Notes under the pieces: model-generated
Databases searched by the model: none
Seen by the model: the letters and a program-made list of their open reading frames with translations, nothing else
What the model was told of the DNA's origin: nothing
Part shown: in pieces, positions 1-14,700 of the stretch
How positions within the stretch are numbered: position 1 is the stretch's first letter
How the letters are laid out: every line of letters begins with the position of its first letter
Made by a program: the position numbers and the translations under genes
Assembly: GCF_017562075.2 (NCBI RefSeq)
Contig: NC_054082.1
Span: 9,501,050 to 9,565,049, forward strand
Length of the DNA stretch: 64,000 bases
Direction of reading: 5' to 3'
Source of the DNA: Anopheles merus
Lineage: Eukaryota > Arthropoda > Insecta > Diptera > Culicidae

Positions 1-1331
1 CCGACTATTGTTAACCTTTGTTATCTGTCCACGAACACTGCTATCTAAAACGGAAGCATAAAAAAAGTTTACTCTGAGTCCTACAAAAACCGTGCCACTC
101 AAACACTCAACCAAAATTAGTTGCATAATTCTATTTCAATCCTGCAGCGATCGGAACGGAACAACGGGCACGTTGTTCCGGGAATGGTTCCGGCAGCATC
201 AACAAACACTTCACCATCTTACCGGTCCTCGGGTTCGCAACATTTGCAAAGTGGTTTTAGGATCGGAGCAAAACAGGTCACACTCCTGCGCGCTCGAATC
301 GATAAGACTCACCGAACGTAACAGTTTATATTGGTGGAGCTCTATTTTCATCAACTTCACGTTAAAATGTAAAAGCAAATTGATAGATTTTGTTTCCCTC
401 GCAGAAAATGTGTGGCACAAAAAAGGCACGTCCCTAGCAGTGGCATGTGCTTCGTAGAAAGCGGCGCACAAAACAGCACTGCAGTGTGAAAGATGAGCCT
501 TTCTGCCCTATATCAATAGTGAACGGTTCGTCCCCTCGACCTCGACTGACCCCGTACGTACGACGTTGAAAGATGACTAAACCACTTTTGACACTTTTGA
601 AACACGTGACCTCTAACCGTTAACCGTGACGGAGGTTGTGCTCTTAGCTAATGGAAAGTTTACAATCTAGCGAGTGAAAAGGCTACGATGGATCAGCTGC
701 AGAATTCGAAAGTTAACTCGAAGGGAAGCTGCTAGGGAAGTATACGCCTACGAAATGGTGCAGCGGGCGTATATAATTTCTAAGTAATTATCACGCAAGC
801 AACAGGTTGCAGAGATTACTTACTTTTGCCCCGGGAAGTTTCTGAAAAGGGGTCGACCAAGTGTCGAAAGTTTAGCCGGTATGTCGAAATGCTGGGAGGG
901 GAGAAAAGTAATCCTTTTCAGCAAAGGTGGAAACAATGGAACACCCCCGTGTTGTAATGAGATATGATTAGTGACTTACAGGCGCTTTCCAGAGACTCTG
1001 AAATCGCAAAAGTTATTACAATATGATAGACTTACTTTGTATCGTACTTACTCCAACGAAATAAAACAGAAGGAGAACTCAATGCTAAACGGTTTCCTTT
1101 ATTTTTCTTTCAATTTTATTCGCAGATCGACCATTCAATCCTTTGGCCTTCGGTTCATTAGTGTACGCAGTGAAGCTACTCACGATTTGATGACTGCTGT
1201 AGACGATCGCTTAGCTGCACGTGGGCGTTTAGGGCGCGGAGTCAAAGGTGCGACCGGACGATAAGCAGAAGCATACACGCATCCAACGCATATATTCCGC
1301 TGGTGGCAACGGACGTGCAACGAGCCCTCGA
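1..1331. other. 5' flank or leader of the PDE9 gene; no supported CDS
   Basis: No convincing protein is encoded here. A good 3' splice site (pyrimidine-rich tract ending in cag at 1123-1125) suggests that the exon carrying the PDE9 start begins at 1126, with 5' UTR exons further upstream or outside the window. Frame 0 before 1332 is closed by stops at 1188, 1191, 1200, 1212 and 1230, so coding sequence can extend upstream of the first ATG only through an acceptor after 1232. The tttag at 1228-1232 is a weak candidate. Confidence 0.5.
1190..1264 (+). other. possible upstream ORF in the PDE9 leader
   Basis: If the exon begins at 1126, the first ATG in it is at 1190. It opens a 24-codon ORF ending at TAA 1262-1264, in a different frame from PDE9 and 67 bases before the PDE9 ATG at 1332. 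Such a uORF could damp translation of the main frame. It is only relevant if 1126-1331 is really in the mature transcript, which cannot be seen here. Confidence 0.25.
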
Positions 1332-2748
1332 ATGTACCACAAGGACGGAACCGTAGATGTGAAGCTATTAGCCGACCTTGGGTACATAGCCGACCGTCTC
1401 CGGAACCTTGAGCAGAAGTGGGACTTGACCGAGCTGAAGGATCTGCACCGGCGCATCGTACTCAAGCTCGACGATCCGCCGACGAGCGTGCTGCGGCTTA
1501 GGGAAACGCTTGCCCGTACGCCAACCGTACCGCCGGGCTCCCCCGACCAGCAGTATCAGCAGGAAGGGCAGGAGGAGCTTACGAACAGCACGAAGGAGCA
1601 GGAAGACGCAGGCCTGCAGCTACCGGTAGTAATCATCGCCGATGAAGTAACGCCACCCAGTGTGATTGTAGAGGAATGTGCAGAGGCATCTGAAGTGTCG
1701 CCGACAGCCGACCGTGGGGATGATGAATTTGGCGAAAGTAGCAACCAAAGCAACAGCGTCCAGGATGTTGGCAATGTTGAGGAAAGCGTTCGCAAACTAG
1801 ACCAGCTAGAGGAGCTGGTAATTGCCTTCTATCACAGCTGTGGCCGACGCAGTTCGCGCGGGTGTGCCGACACCGAGCAGACGGCCAGTGAAGCGGTACG
1901 CGACGGAGCGAGCCGGGCACGGGCGAAACGAACCAAAAAGAGACAGCAGCAATCGAGCGGGGAAGCGTGCCCAGGGGCGTACCATCCAGATCAGCAGCAC
2001 CAGAAGCGGCACCCCGATCCGGATCGTACTATGAACCAAGGCACCGACCCGGACCAGGATCGGGATCATCTCGCACACGCAGCAGCAGCAGCAGCAACGT
2101 CAGCACCATCCGACACCAGTGCCGTCCCCGTCGGCGACGGTCGACAGCAGGCACAACCGCAACCGTTACGCTCGATCCACGCTGACGCACCTGAACCGGG
2201 ATATTGCCTCGACCGGGACGTGCCGCTTGACGACGAGGAGGACACGGTCACACTGACGGCGGAAACGAGCAGCGAATGCTGCAGCCAGCAAACGGTCGTT
2301 GCAGTGGTGGCGGAGGAGGAGGAGGGGGAGGAGGCGGAGGCGGAGGAAGTGGTAGAAGACGGATCATCGCCCGGTCACGATCCGACCGAAACGGTCGCCC
2401 CGGGCAGTGATACGACCACGGACGACGAGGTCGAGAACGACGATACGGGCGGTTCTGACGCGGATGCAAACGATGAGGCGGAACCGGGCGACACGTGCAC
2501 CAGGCGAACCGTGCTAGGGCAGGACTCGACGCCGTCCTCCCGCCGGTGTTCGCTCGGTGGCGAGTTTGAGACGGAGCAGAACCGGCGCCTCCGCCGCCGG
2601 CTGTCCGAGCTGACGAACAACTTCTGCACGCCGAAACAGTTCCAGCAGCTGTGCGACAATTTGGACAGCATTACCGACAACGATCTGAAGCTGCTGGTCC
2701 GGGAGCTCAAGCGAAAGATCGAATTTGCCGAAAGGATGAACTGGCTTT
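1332..2748 (+). CDS. Pde9: PDE9 exon 1: long acidic N-terminal region
   Basis: Encodes residues 1-472 plus one base. The start is charged and helical (about 1-55), followed by a long disordered acidic part. A Glu-rich run is coded near 2310-2360, with many Asp/Glu/Thr stretches around it. The end is a conserved-looking helical segment (NNFCTPKQFQQLCDNLD to KRKIEFAERMNWLC, about 430-473), probably the coiled region preceding the PDE domain. The donor is gtaagt at 2749. It leaves one base (T) that joins GT of exon 2 to make Cys473, which supports the splice. Confidence 0.8.
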
Positions 2749-5700
2749 GTAAGTAGAATGAGATTGACACGGGCTAGGAATTGAATGACTTTTTGGGGGA
2801 AATTACAAGTATATCAGTCGGCCATCCTTCCAAACTAGCTCTAGCTCTTGATGTTGGGGCCGAGTCTTCTGAGTGTCCTTGAAGGGGGAAAGAGAACAAA
2901 CTATAAGCCTAACCTAACTAGCTTAACGAAGCTACACGATCCGTGATACGCACTAATTACCCGTTTGACCTATTTCGTTGCAATCCGATATCTATATCCT
3001 TATCAACTTAATCGTGTGTTGAGGGCGTGTTTGTGTGTGCTGCCTAAATGAGCGGGCACGACGCGTGTGTGAAGGTGAATAAGAGCAAGCAGGGTAAGCA
3101 ATCAGCAGCGGAACCAATTTTAGGCTAACCTAATCCAGCGGTGCAAGAGCTGGATGGAAACACAGGAACAGGTAATTGGTGTGCTTTTTATCGCCCAATC
3201 ATACGTGAAGCTGTCGGCTTCCGGTTACGACGCACTAAACACCGTGCGTAATGAATATTCTGTTGAGGAAGGGCAGAACCTACTACCTACTATCCTGTTC
3301 TACGCCAACGTAACCGATGGAGGGTAATTTTGATACCGAAAAGTCGGCTTCATCCGCCAAAGTTGCTCGCTTGGTTTAGTGGCTAGACACAATAGCACTT
3401 TGGCGTGCCCCTTTCGCTGGGTGGGTTGCTTATCTTTTTAGAACCAATTTAACGACGCAATCCACGACGCTTCATCAAGCAGATGCGGGTTGGAATGTAG
3501 CGGTAAAGCGTAATGGTATAATGCAATCGCGAAAAACAAGAGCTCGTAAACAGTGGCATAAAGTTGCTCTCCTTCTTATGCGGTGCGAAGCTCCCGCAGG
3601 ATTGGCAGGGAAATTACTGACACGCTCTAGTCTGGGAGGAACAATTGTCCCAGGCAATGGGGAGAAGAAGGACATTGAGCGCTTACTTTTATTTCGCTTG
3701 TTCTGCTTGTGTGCATCGATACTACTCTGTCGTTGATCGTTTGTGTTCTGTTCTGCTGCTGCTGCTGCGGGGATCAAATCCAGAGCTCAAAATCACATAA
3801 AATTACTTTATTGCTTGTCCCATAATTTGGAGTACGGGGGGGGGGGGGGGGGGGGGATCAGAGTTATGATGGCGGTGGCGGGAAAAACTGCAAGGCAACG
3901 TAATGCCCGCAGCTAAATTTCTGCAACAATTTACCACCATAGTCCGGAACCATCGAAAAACGATTAGAACGACCGGGGATTCGGATCCCGAGGAAGGGTA
4001 GGGAAATATTTCCCGGGGAAGGGTAGTCGCACGAGCCGCAGCTTTATTACTGGATTCGTTTTGCGCTACCTCTTACTTTCGAAGCCGCGGCTTGGAAGTT
4101 CAGCTGTGTCTTGGAATTGTTTTTGGAAATGGTATTGAGGGTGCGTTGGATATTTTATTTCTCCTTCAAATTTACGTGGACTTTATTCGCTTATCTGTTA
4201 CAAACACATGTTCTTTTTCTCTCTTTCTCTCTCTCTCTCGCTCTCTCTCTTTCTCTCTCCCTCCCTCTCTCTCGCTCAAAAGCCTGGAATTTTGGGGAGC
4301 AGATGTTGATATCGATGCAAAGAATGTCGTCTTCTCGGTCGTTTATTGATATTCCAAGAATGTTTTCATTATTCCCATAACGTTTTCCATGTATAAATGA
4401 AGGGGTTTTTCGAAAAACCTTCAATACATTACTTGGTTGGTTGGAAACTGTATCGATCGTTGCATTTAAAATCGAAGGAATGAATAAAAAAAAAAACAAC
4501 GCATCACTCCATCCGGGTCTGCGCGTAACGAAATTCATACCAATTTCACGTAGGTTTTGCAATCAATCTTCCCAACAGAAAAGATACTCTGTAAGCCGGT
4601 ATCTCAACTTTACCATGAACTGCACGATACTTTCCCGGCGCAACCTGCTCCTGTACGATACGCTACACAAGCTTCCCGATCTAAATCCTACCCACGCACA
4701 AAACTCGTCCCGCGCGACGACACCCGTTCAACGGAATCCGGAGATCGGTATCGGCCGGTCGGAATTGTTGTAAAAGGATAATTGGAAGGCAAACGCTAAC
4801 GGTACACGGGGATGGGGTTACATTTCATCCACTTTCATCACGCACACGGTCTCTGCCCCCGCTTATCTCAACGTTTGCACAATGGATCCGGTTCGCCGGC
4901 ATCCGAGAAAGCCAACGTTGAACGGGGGCGTACGGACTGGGCGGGTGTTGTACCAGATTGATGGTTTGACAGTTGAAAGTTGGCAGATAAGGTTTGCGAA
5001 AAACGACGAGAAATGAAAAAAACATCACGAGTGAATGAAGCAAATTATTCCAAACCCAGCCCAGCGGGGGAGATACACATTCGGATGCGGTCCAGCAGCA
5101 ACGGATGACCAAGGTCCAGCGGGATCATCGGACGTGCTGACGTAATGTGGAAAAATATGAAATGCCACCGTTGGTCCCTTTTTTGTGTTGGAAATCGTAC
5201 TCATTTTCCGTCCGTTCACAAACACATGCACACTCACTTAAAGCTACAGCCCCACACAGCTAATGATCCCGTATCATCATGATGGAGCGGCGCGCTGGCT
5301 TTAAGCTATGATACCTGGTTCATCTCATTAAAATCTATTTGTTTTGCCTGTCGTGCACAGAAAAGAAGGTCAGCAGAAAGGTCTCCATTACGTATTTTGA
5401 CCTGCGGGTGATGGTGGAGGTTAGATGCTTGCGTGTGCTTCATTAAATTGTACCACCACCAGCACTGAGGGAGAAGGTTGCGTATCAATCATCTTCTCCG
5501 GTTTCGCAAGCGTCATCGATAATCATGATCCTATGGCGAAGAAATGGGATTCGATCATTTTCCCCTCATCAATTATGTCATTACGGTGTATGCGTACGTT
5601 TACAACCTAATCCAACCGGTAGGACGCTGGCAGCTGAAGGCAGCGTTAATAAGCACAAACGACTCAACTTAAATGATGTCTGTAAGTGCACGATGTACCG

Positions 5701-8700
5701 TTTTTACACAAAAATCGTCACAAGTGCACAAAAAGTAGCATAATAGCGGCTTTATGGCCATCGTGGTGTTATTCGTTGCACACATCCTCTTGCCTACTAT
5801 GAAGGGAGCTGCATTGGCTCTGGGTGTTGGTACTAAATAAATATTCAACGCACAATTTTCCGATCGACTTTTCGCACATTCCTTGTACTATCAAACACAA
5901 CGGCTAGCTCAAAGATCAAATGCGACAAAGCCCATCGAACCATCCCGAATCAAACGTTGGTATTTATAAACAGCGGAATTTACCCATCCACCCGCTTGCT
6001 GCATTACAGTGTTATAAGCCTTTTTTTTTTTGGTAGTTCCCTTTCACCTTCTCCGGAATGGAGGCGACCGACCAACAATTCACCTTGTGCTGCCGAACCG
6101 AACCGAAAATGTTCAGTCTGGAATTTTTGGCTTTTATGTATGGTCATCCATTTTTTTTGTTTTCGTTGGTGCTTATTGCATTGCTCACGATTGGCTGACA
6201 GGATTTGGTGTTGTTCCCGTGCTTTATTTGCGCAATCCATCGCAGGATGAAACTATTCATCGATCGGTCCACGGTCTGGCATGGCAACGTGGATTCTGCT
6301 GCTCCTATTTTTATTTTCACCGTTCGCCCGGGCCTGCCTGCTATCTCTCGTCGGATAGTTCCATCGAACACACGCCCTCTGTACACGGGTTCCAATTTTG
6401 TTGACCTCTCCGAAACCGTCCGACCGAATGGGTAGGAATTTCAACACTGTTTTTGTTGTGCTGTTTTTTATCTTCTTTTTTTATATATTGCTCTCATATC
6501 AGTTTTCAGCGTCCATTGTTTCATTCGGGCGTTCGCATTCTCTAGCTCCTACGGTAAAGGACGCGCTGCACGCGTGTGGCATACCGGTGGGTGGGTATGG
6601 GTATATTACGATCGAATCATTGTGTTCCACAAAAGGAAGGACTTGCCAGGGTTGGTTGCTGGTGAATTGGGACGAGGGAGGTTTTGTTCGATACGGTTGT
6701 ATTGTTGTTCTTTGTCATCGGAATCGTCCTGCCGGTCGACTTCCCGTGCACTAGGCAATAGCAATCGGCAACCGTCATCAATATTCAATCATTGGTGCGC
6801 ACATGAAATGTGTAGGTGTGTAGGGGGCTCTATAGCAGCCCATTCATTCCAACCAAACAGACAGCCAGCCGTGTGATGGTTGATGAACATTCTTCTTCGG
6901 ATGCTACGTGCAGCTACCGTGGCCGTCCCGCCGCCGTAAGTTTGATCCAACAGAGCTCGCTATCTGCGTCACTGCCTAAGGTGTGTTCCTGTGTGGGGTG
7001 GACAAGAATTGAAAGAACGAACAAAGTACGGGAAAAAGGTTGGAAAAGCTCATAAACGGATTCATTGGCCCGCCGCCCCATCCCTTGCCGGACCCCTTGC
7101 CGAGGAATGTCTTTTCTTCTGCACTGCAAATGTTGCAAAACTGGAAAAAACGCTTGCACATCGTATTGAGAGAGATAGGGATATTGCAAAACATTCAACC
7201 CCTTTGCCTTCGTCGGAGGGTAATCAATTTTGCAGAAACACACCCCATTGTAAATGAACACTATTGGCAGAAAACTGTTGCCCCCTCGCCTTCTTATTCA
7301 ACGGTAGAATTAATCATCATTCCTCAACCGGTGGGAGGAGGGCACCACTATCTATTTATGTTGAGTTGGTTGAGGAAGATGGCAGTTGTTTTTCACCATA
7401 ACGCCTGCGTATCAGAGATGATGCTATTTATTTTGCAACGAGAAAAACACTTTTCTCTGTTGTACACGTGGCGGCAAATCCTTTCGCCCGGAACGTTTGC
7501 AGCGCTTATTTTCCGTGCCGCCATCCTTCGTTTCGAACCGACGGCAGGACGTTGGAATACATTTTCCAGCTAAAAACATTTCTGCCACACCCCGACCCCG
7601 ATTCGCGATTCCAGCTAAAATCCATTGCAAAAGAAGGCGCATGATATGAATAGCGCATCCTCGTCCCACGCTGTGCTGCAACCTTTTTAATATTTCAATC
7701 TCTCTCTCTCTCTCTCTCACCCCAAACCGTTGCCTTTTTGTGCCTTCTCTATCTCTCTCTCTCTCTCTCTTGCTCTGTCGTTTCAGGTCTATCGAGCAGA
7801 CCGCGCGGTCCACCGCACCGGAAAACTAGCCTACCAAAGCACACGGACGTCAAGAAGCGCTTCCTGGAAACGTGCGACAAGACGCTGTCGGACGAGGTGA
7901 AGGCCGCCCTGCGGCTTCCGGCGTTCGATTCGTACGAATGGGAGGACTGGGACGTGATCCACCTGATGCAGACGATGTTTGTCGAGCTGAATCTGCTGGA
8001 GAAGTTCAACATACCGATCGTGACGCTGCGCGAGTGGCTGTACGAGGTGTACAAGCACTACAACGATGTGCCGTTCCACAACTACCGCCACTGCTTCTGT
8101 GTCGCCCAGATGGTAAGCTATTGCCGGATTTCCACTACTAGTGTAGTAGTATGTATGAGTAGCAGTGTGCAGGGCAGCAGAAACGCAAATTGCTACTGAT
8201 CGGTGAAGCGTGGTAGCAGTATTTCTTCGCAACAAGGCGCTTCTTCGTACCCATCGTATCATTATGCATTTCTTAGAAATTGTTCCCTTTCCCCCATCTC
8301 TATGTAATTATGTTTTTTTCTCCCTGTCTCTCTCTCCCTCTGGTGAGAGCTGAATCTGATCCTGCGGCCATGCTTTTAGTACGAAATGCTTCAATCTTTG
8401 TCACGCGCCAGCGTTCGAGAAGCGGGCAAAATTGGGTGGTGGATTATGTTCCATGCCCCGCAGCAAATCGGGCACACACGCCACACCAGTGGGGACAAGC
8501 TTACATACATTAAGCTCCATGATTAGCTTAAAATCTCAGCACACGCGGTAGTTCTTTGGCACGGCAGTAAACGTGGCGCTGCGCCATAATTAACTTTTCC
8601 GGTTGGGTCGATACTTGGAGTGTCTTTTCATTTCATGGATTTCATGTGCATATTTGTGTCCATTTGTAACTGGTGTTCAATTATTAGTGGGTTTCGATTA

Positions 8701-11700
8701 CCCTTGAATTGCTAATGAGATCGACTTTTCGATTAGCTTTAATTATTTGTCAAATTATGCACTTTTACACTAACCATCGTCATAAGTGTAGAAAATTCCG
8801 GTAAAAGACCGATTACATTAAACAGGGGGCGAAATAGTTTAAAAGTATTCCACGAAACAGGACGAAAAGTACTTTCATCTCATTTATCTTCTGGAAACTG
8901 AACGCCATCCTATTAGCCCCCACACACACACACACAGGCGCGCGGGGGACGTAACGAGAAAAGTACGTACGCCCAGATCCTGAGAACTCCACTTATTTGC
9001 TACTCCAGAACGTAACCGTGCCATTCGGTGGCTGGCAAAGAAGCATTACTGGCTTGCTGGTCTGGTACGGCCATTAAAACGTGGCTGTGCGGAGAAAAGT
9101 GAGCTAATAATTGCATACCACCATCTAAACCGGGAGAAGATTATCGTCCCAGCCACCGCTGGCTCTGCTCGGTAGCTTGCAGCGCGCTTTTCTCGCCTTG
9201 CCATTCCCATCCTATCCGTGTACGGCTTCCACCTTCCGGAGCAGGGTTCAGGTGGCAATCTAATCTGAAAACGATTTTCCGACGCTCTCTCTCTCTCTCT
9301 TGCTGGCTCGGTACGGTACGGAACACCCTGGCGCCGAACATTGGAATGGCTCAGAAGAGGTCACCATTTAATTAGTGTGAAAAGCTGACGGTGTTTGAAA
9401 ATTTCGAAACGACGTCACAGCGTTTTCCTTCAATGCTGCCCCGTGGAGCCGGGGGGGGGGGGGGGGTTGTTGGAATGCTTTCGCAACTCCCCGTGGTGCG
9501 GCGAACGGTCGATTTTGTGGTACGCGCACACGGGCTGGATGGTTGCATAATGCATCATCGCAACACGACCGCTTGCATCCGGGCGGGCACACGGTACACG
9601 GACGGACGGTATAGGGCGCCCGCATTAACAATGGGAAAAATGACATCCATCAGTTTCACTTGATCGCTCAATCCATCAGACCATCAGTGGAAGAGCGGCG
9701 AGGGGAAGAGGGGGAGTTGGTTGATGGGTATGATGTTGTAGAAGGGTTTATTCTTCTTTATTTTTACAATTCCTCAACAGCCAGCACCGAGCACATTGGT
9801 CCATTTCACTGCGCTGTGAACGCTTCTTCTGTTGGAAGGAGCAGGTGTGTGCTTTTGATTTTGGAAAGAGTGCCGAGAGAACTGTAGGGACATCCTGTAT
9901 TCGCGTCAGACACACATACATCGCTGTCGAAGTGTGATGAATAGACATAAATAAATTGCTGTCCTTCCAGTGCCTAAGCACCGAAGGAAGGAATGCTTGT
10001 TGTCACCCTCACAAGTACTGCTGCCATAAGATACATGGGTTGTTGTGTAGGATTCCCATTCACAGTTGTGTCTCGTCTGTGGACGACCGGCTGGAACCGG
10101 ATGGCAAGGGAAAGTGCTGTTCCTATGCGAGCAAATACACAAATGGAAATGCAATGGGAATGGTTTTATTATAAATTCATTTCTTCCTCTCCCTTTTGAC
10201 GTGCCTTTTTCCCTAACAGCGTTGATGTACGATGGGAAGATGTTGTTAGGTTGCAATGTACTGCAGTTTGCTATGTTAGTACAGTTGCGTGCATTCCATT
10301 ACTGAGTTCCAATGAACCTAATGCATGGGCCGTATTGTTGTCCTGTTCGTCATTTGGGCTGGATTTTGATGTGCCTGTTGTACGTTCACTTCTGAGTGCA
10401 GACCACGCATAAAAAATGCTGATACATGCAGCATTGTGCAGAACTCCGAATAAATCCCCCTTTCTAATACCTTTTCTGCATCCTTCCATCGGTGATGCTG
10501 GTTGCGTATCGCATTCGGACGGCTTTGCATAGTACAACTTTGGCCCCAACCCCATGGACATCTACGACACACGAGGGAAGACGAGCTGACTAGAATTAAT
10601 GTGCGCGATGGCATCGGGAGATTACATCATTACGCGGGAGTGGCCATCCGGTGAAACTCGGTTGAAATATTACGCCAGGCCGCGACTAAATCATTTCCAC
10701 TAATTGTACCGGCGGCGGTATGACCATTCGGATCACCGCGTACGCGGCGCGCATAGTGCAAACATATGTCGAGCATTAGATGCAATTTATAGTGCAACGG
10801 GCGGCACAGTACACACTAGACACATTAGGAATTGGGCAGGACCGACCCCCCCATAATTTAGGCCTTCTGCTCTGTGGTGCGATGGCTGCCATATATCAAA
10901 CCTAATCTAGATCCTCGCAATTTCCCCAGCTCTGCCGAAAAGGCGCGAACGTATCAGCAGCAGCTATTGCAAGACCAAACGAACGCGGGAGGATTCCGTT
11001 TGCATAATATTTATTGTTTGTTTTTCTAATGCCCCCCCATTACCCCTCTGCACACTGTCTCACTTTGGTGCGCACTATCTACACATCTGCCGCGGCCGCT
11101 GCGTCGTCCGGCTGCTCGTCTGCCTCGTCGGCCACATCCTCCTGGCTGAAGCCACCCTCATTGACCGGCTCACTCACGCACGAATTGTCCCACGCGTCCG
11201 TCCCATCGGCTTCGGCCGTGCTTAGCTCGGTGGTCACTTCCGTTTCGCCGTACGCCTCCTCGGCAAGCCGCCGCAAGTAAGCCATCTCGCTCGAAGACAG
11301 TGGCCCTATGCCAAGGCGCTGCTCAAAGTACGGCACTGCCGGTTGAACTGTGAATACATTCGAAACTGAGAGGTTACTGAGAGCTATTCTTTCGGCACCT
11401 GCAACCGGCCTAATGTGTGAGACGCACCTGATGAAGCGGAGGGCAGCAGTGGCAGCAGTGTCGTCGCACCGACTAGCACTAGAAGAACCAGTTTCGAGTC
11501 CAGTTTCGTCATTCTTTCGGGGCAACCGGTGTTTTCGATTACTCTGAAGCTTCTGCTGGCCAGTTGTCAGCTCGGTGCGAGTTTTATATGCGCCACTGTT
11601 AGTAAGAATCGAAAACATCGCAAGAAGATGGTAGGAACTGAGGTTTGTCCCCCCGCTATCGTACCGCGATTATCATTTCCCGCGATTGTGTGAGCAGCAA

Positions 11701-14700
11701 ATTGGGCCCCACGCAGTAGGCCATCGGGTGGCCATTTCCCAAACCAATCAAGCCGCTCGTTGGACCGACCGACGACATCTACTTTGATGTAGCTATTATT
11801 CTGATCATTGCGTTCGAATGTTTCGCCAACGTCGACATGCGCGCGCGCCCGCGCGCGTCACCGTAAGATGCTTCATCATCTTATTTGCTGTTCTCCATTT
11901 TCTTTTGCCGCTATTTTCAGATGTACACCATTGCCTGGCACACGAACCTGGTGCAGCGGTTAGGCGAGCTGGAGGTGTTGGTCCTGCTGGTGTCCTGCAT
12001 CTGCCACGATTTGGACCACCCCGGTTACAACAACATCTACCAGATAAACGCACGCACCGAGCTGGCATTAAGGTAGGTAGGGGAAGAAAAATCCGTTCAA
12101 CCAGTGTGTGTTACATCACGCCGCAGTTTAACACAGCAAGGAATCAGCCAGACTCTTCTTCCCACGCCGGCTAACGATCATCCAATTGTCTGGAGAACGC
12201 TCCTCAGCCCCAAACAAGTGCTGTCAATGGAGCTAATTAACCGGCGCCACCGGGACTACACACGTGTGTGTATCTGTGCGCCCACTGCTCCAATTGCGGA
12301 GTACAAATCCTTCCAGCAACACTACTGGCTGGGGTCTACTGGAGCGTGTCTGCGTGTCCGTGTTTTTGGGTGGTACTTGAAAAGGGCGTCAATGAGCGCG
12401 ATACACCGATCTCACACAGTGGCGTCAATCATCGTGTCAAAGTGTGCCACTCGAATTGCGTTAAGATGACAACCTAATTTACGGGCACGTATGCTTGCCG
12501 CACACATACACCGACACACACATACACACTAAAAGGGCGAAAGTTTTCAACGCTCCAGTAAAGCGGCTTACTTGCTTGCCGGTGGAGAATTTGAAACATT
12601 CGCGCTTCTTGCAAAGTCTAACCCGCCCTTTCTACGTGGGGCCAAACTGAAACCAATTTGTGTTGAAAACTTTGCGCCCATGTTCGCCTAAATTCCCAGT
12701 TTCACTGGCGTACCAACTCCTCGGGGCAGGCTTTTTTTTATTGTTTTAAACAAACTTTTGCCAACCCCGTAAGACCATCACTCGCTTTCAGCCGCTGGTG
12801 GTCAACTAGCGGGAGACGGGGGGGGGGGGAAATACTTTCGACAAGTACACTTTTCGTCGGACCAGCAAGTTTGCTTAGCGTGCCAAACGGCCGACGGTCA
12901 ACTCGACGAGGTGGAAACAAATCAAACAAATATAGCCACGATATGGTCAAAGCTTTCTAAATTTCCTCCCTATTTCGGATTGTTCGGCGAGCGTGCGAGC
13001 GAGAGTGAGGGGTTTCGCGCGCGCGCGCCTCCATTAGCTAATGAAGATTGCCGGCCTCTGACGGTCTGATTATCCGTTTGAATAAACTCCGCAAGTACCG
13101 CAAGGCTTCGGAATTCTTTAGAAAACGGTCGCACGTTGCACAATATACCAAACCGCTCTGGTTGAGGAAGAGGTGTTCCGATCGATGATGAACATCAAAC
13201 GGAATCGGAGGGGCTTTTTGTTAGATGAATGGAGTTACATTCAATCACAAACTTGGTGTTTTTTTGTTCTGTTAATGGTGTACAGAGAGGTTTTTGCTTT
13301 GCTTGGTAGTACATTAATGTCATGAATGGTCATTGAACGATAGAACAGCCGTTTGTTAGACTCTTTGATTAAATAGTGGCTTTGGTACATTTTTGAATTT
13401 TATTGTGATAATTTACCTAATTTGTTCTGAAACATACGTATCTAGCCGAATCAATCGGTACTACAGAACTGGTAAACCATCTCCCAGCAAACGGTACTAT
13501 CTAGCAATAAATGTTCGATTCTGAAGTTTTCCCAATGACTGTGCAACCAAATTGACTCGATTGGCTTTCGCAAAAGGGAGTTGAATAGCTTTCGCTACTG
13601 GCACACCGACCAAACCATCCAAATGTATCGAGCGTTTCGTTGCTGATAAGTTAAACTACCAACAGCCGGAAGGAAAACAATCGCAATGGAAAATATCATC
13701 CCCAGCACCGAACCCCGAACCCCAACCGAATGCAGCCACAGCCCACCGAGGGGGAGGGAAGGTTTTTTTGGTCGACTACTCTTCTTCTCTCTCTTTCTCG
13801 AGGAATGATGCTGTACCACAATTCCCGAACGGCTCACCATCTGTGTCCTTTCACAGTGCAAGCTCGCACACACGCACACACACGACGGTGGCGGTAGAGT
13901 TTGTTGACTTGCACACAAATTGATTGAACCATTTGTTTGTCCAATTGAAGTGTTACGCTTCGATGCTCTATTTCTGCCAGTACAGCAGCCCACCATACCT
14001 ACGAATGGGTCGTGCTCTGGGTGCATCGCTGTAGTAGCAGCATGGAAAGCAAACTGCCAGATCGTTGAGCTATGATTTTCCCCTTTTTTTCGTCCGGTTT
14101 GGGTAGAGGACGGGTAGTCTGCAATATAAAAAAGAAAAAAAACAGTTTGATACTACCAATAAAGCCCCTATTTCGGGTACCGTGTGTACGCTTGGCAGTC
14201 TGTGGTGATGCTGTATGAAGGGAAAGATGCAGCAAAACGGCCAAACGATGTAGCCCGACTCGCAATGACACTGGAGAAATTGGTTATGGATTTGCTACTG
14301 TTTTTATTTTTCATTTTTCATTGGCTCCCTCGCACAAACACACATCCATTTATATTATCTGTTTCCATTGCTCTCTTCTTGTAGGTACAATGATATTTCA
14401 CCGCTGGAAAACCATCACTGTTCGATCGCGTTCCGACTGCTGGAGCACCCGGAATGCAACATATTTCGCAACATGAGCAAGGAGATGTACAAGTAAGTGT
14501 GTGGAGCGGAGAGGACGAGATAAACCTACAGACGGGGCAGGGTCCTAGATGCATGTGTTCAATTCATCGTATCACAGCGCGCTACACCCGTACGAAATAC
14601 CATTCTATTACGATTTAACCAATCAATTCAGCGCGTTTTCCCCCAAGCCGCCGCGCAGAGGCGAGTCCGCGGGAACACGGGAACAACTTAATTGGGCATC

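Larger units (their letters stand above)
8113..11920 (+). other. PDE9 intron 2, hosting an antisense gene
   Basis: A 3.8-kb intron between the HNxxH exon and the HDxxH exon. Apart from the minus-strand two-exon gene at 11079-11512 and its TATA and poly(A) signals, I see only AT-rich spacer, a CA repeat near 8932 and a G run near 9451. Confidence 0.75.
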
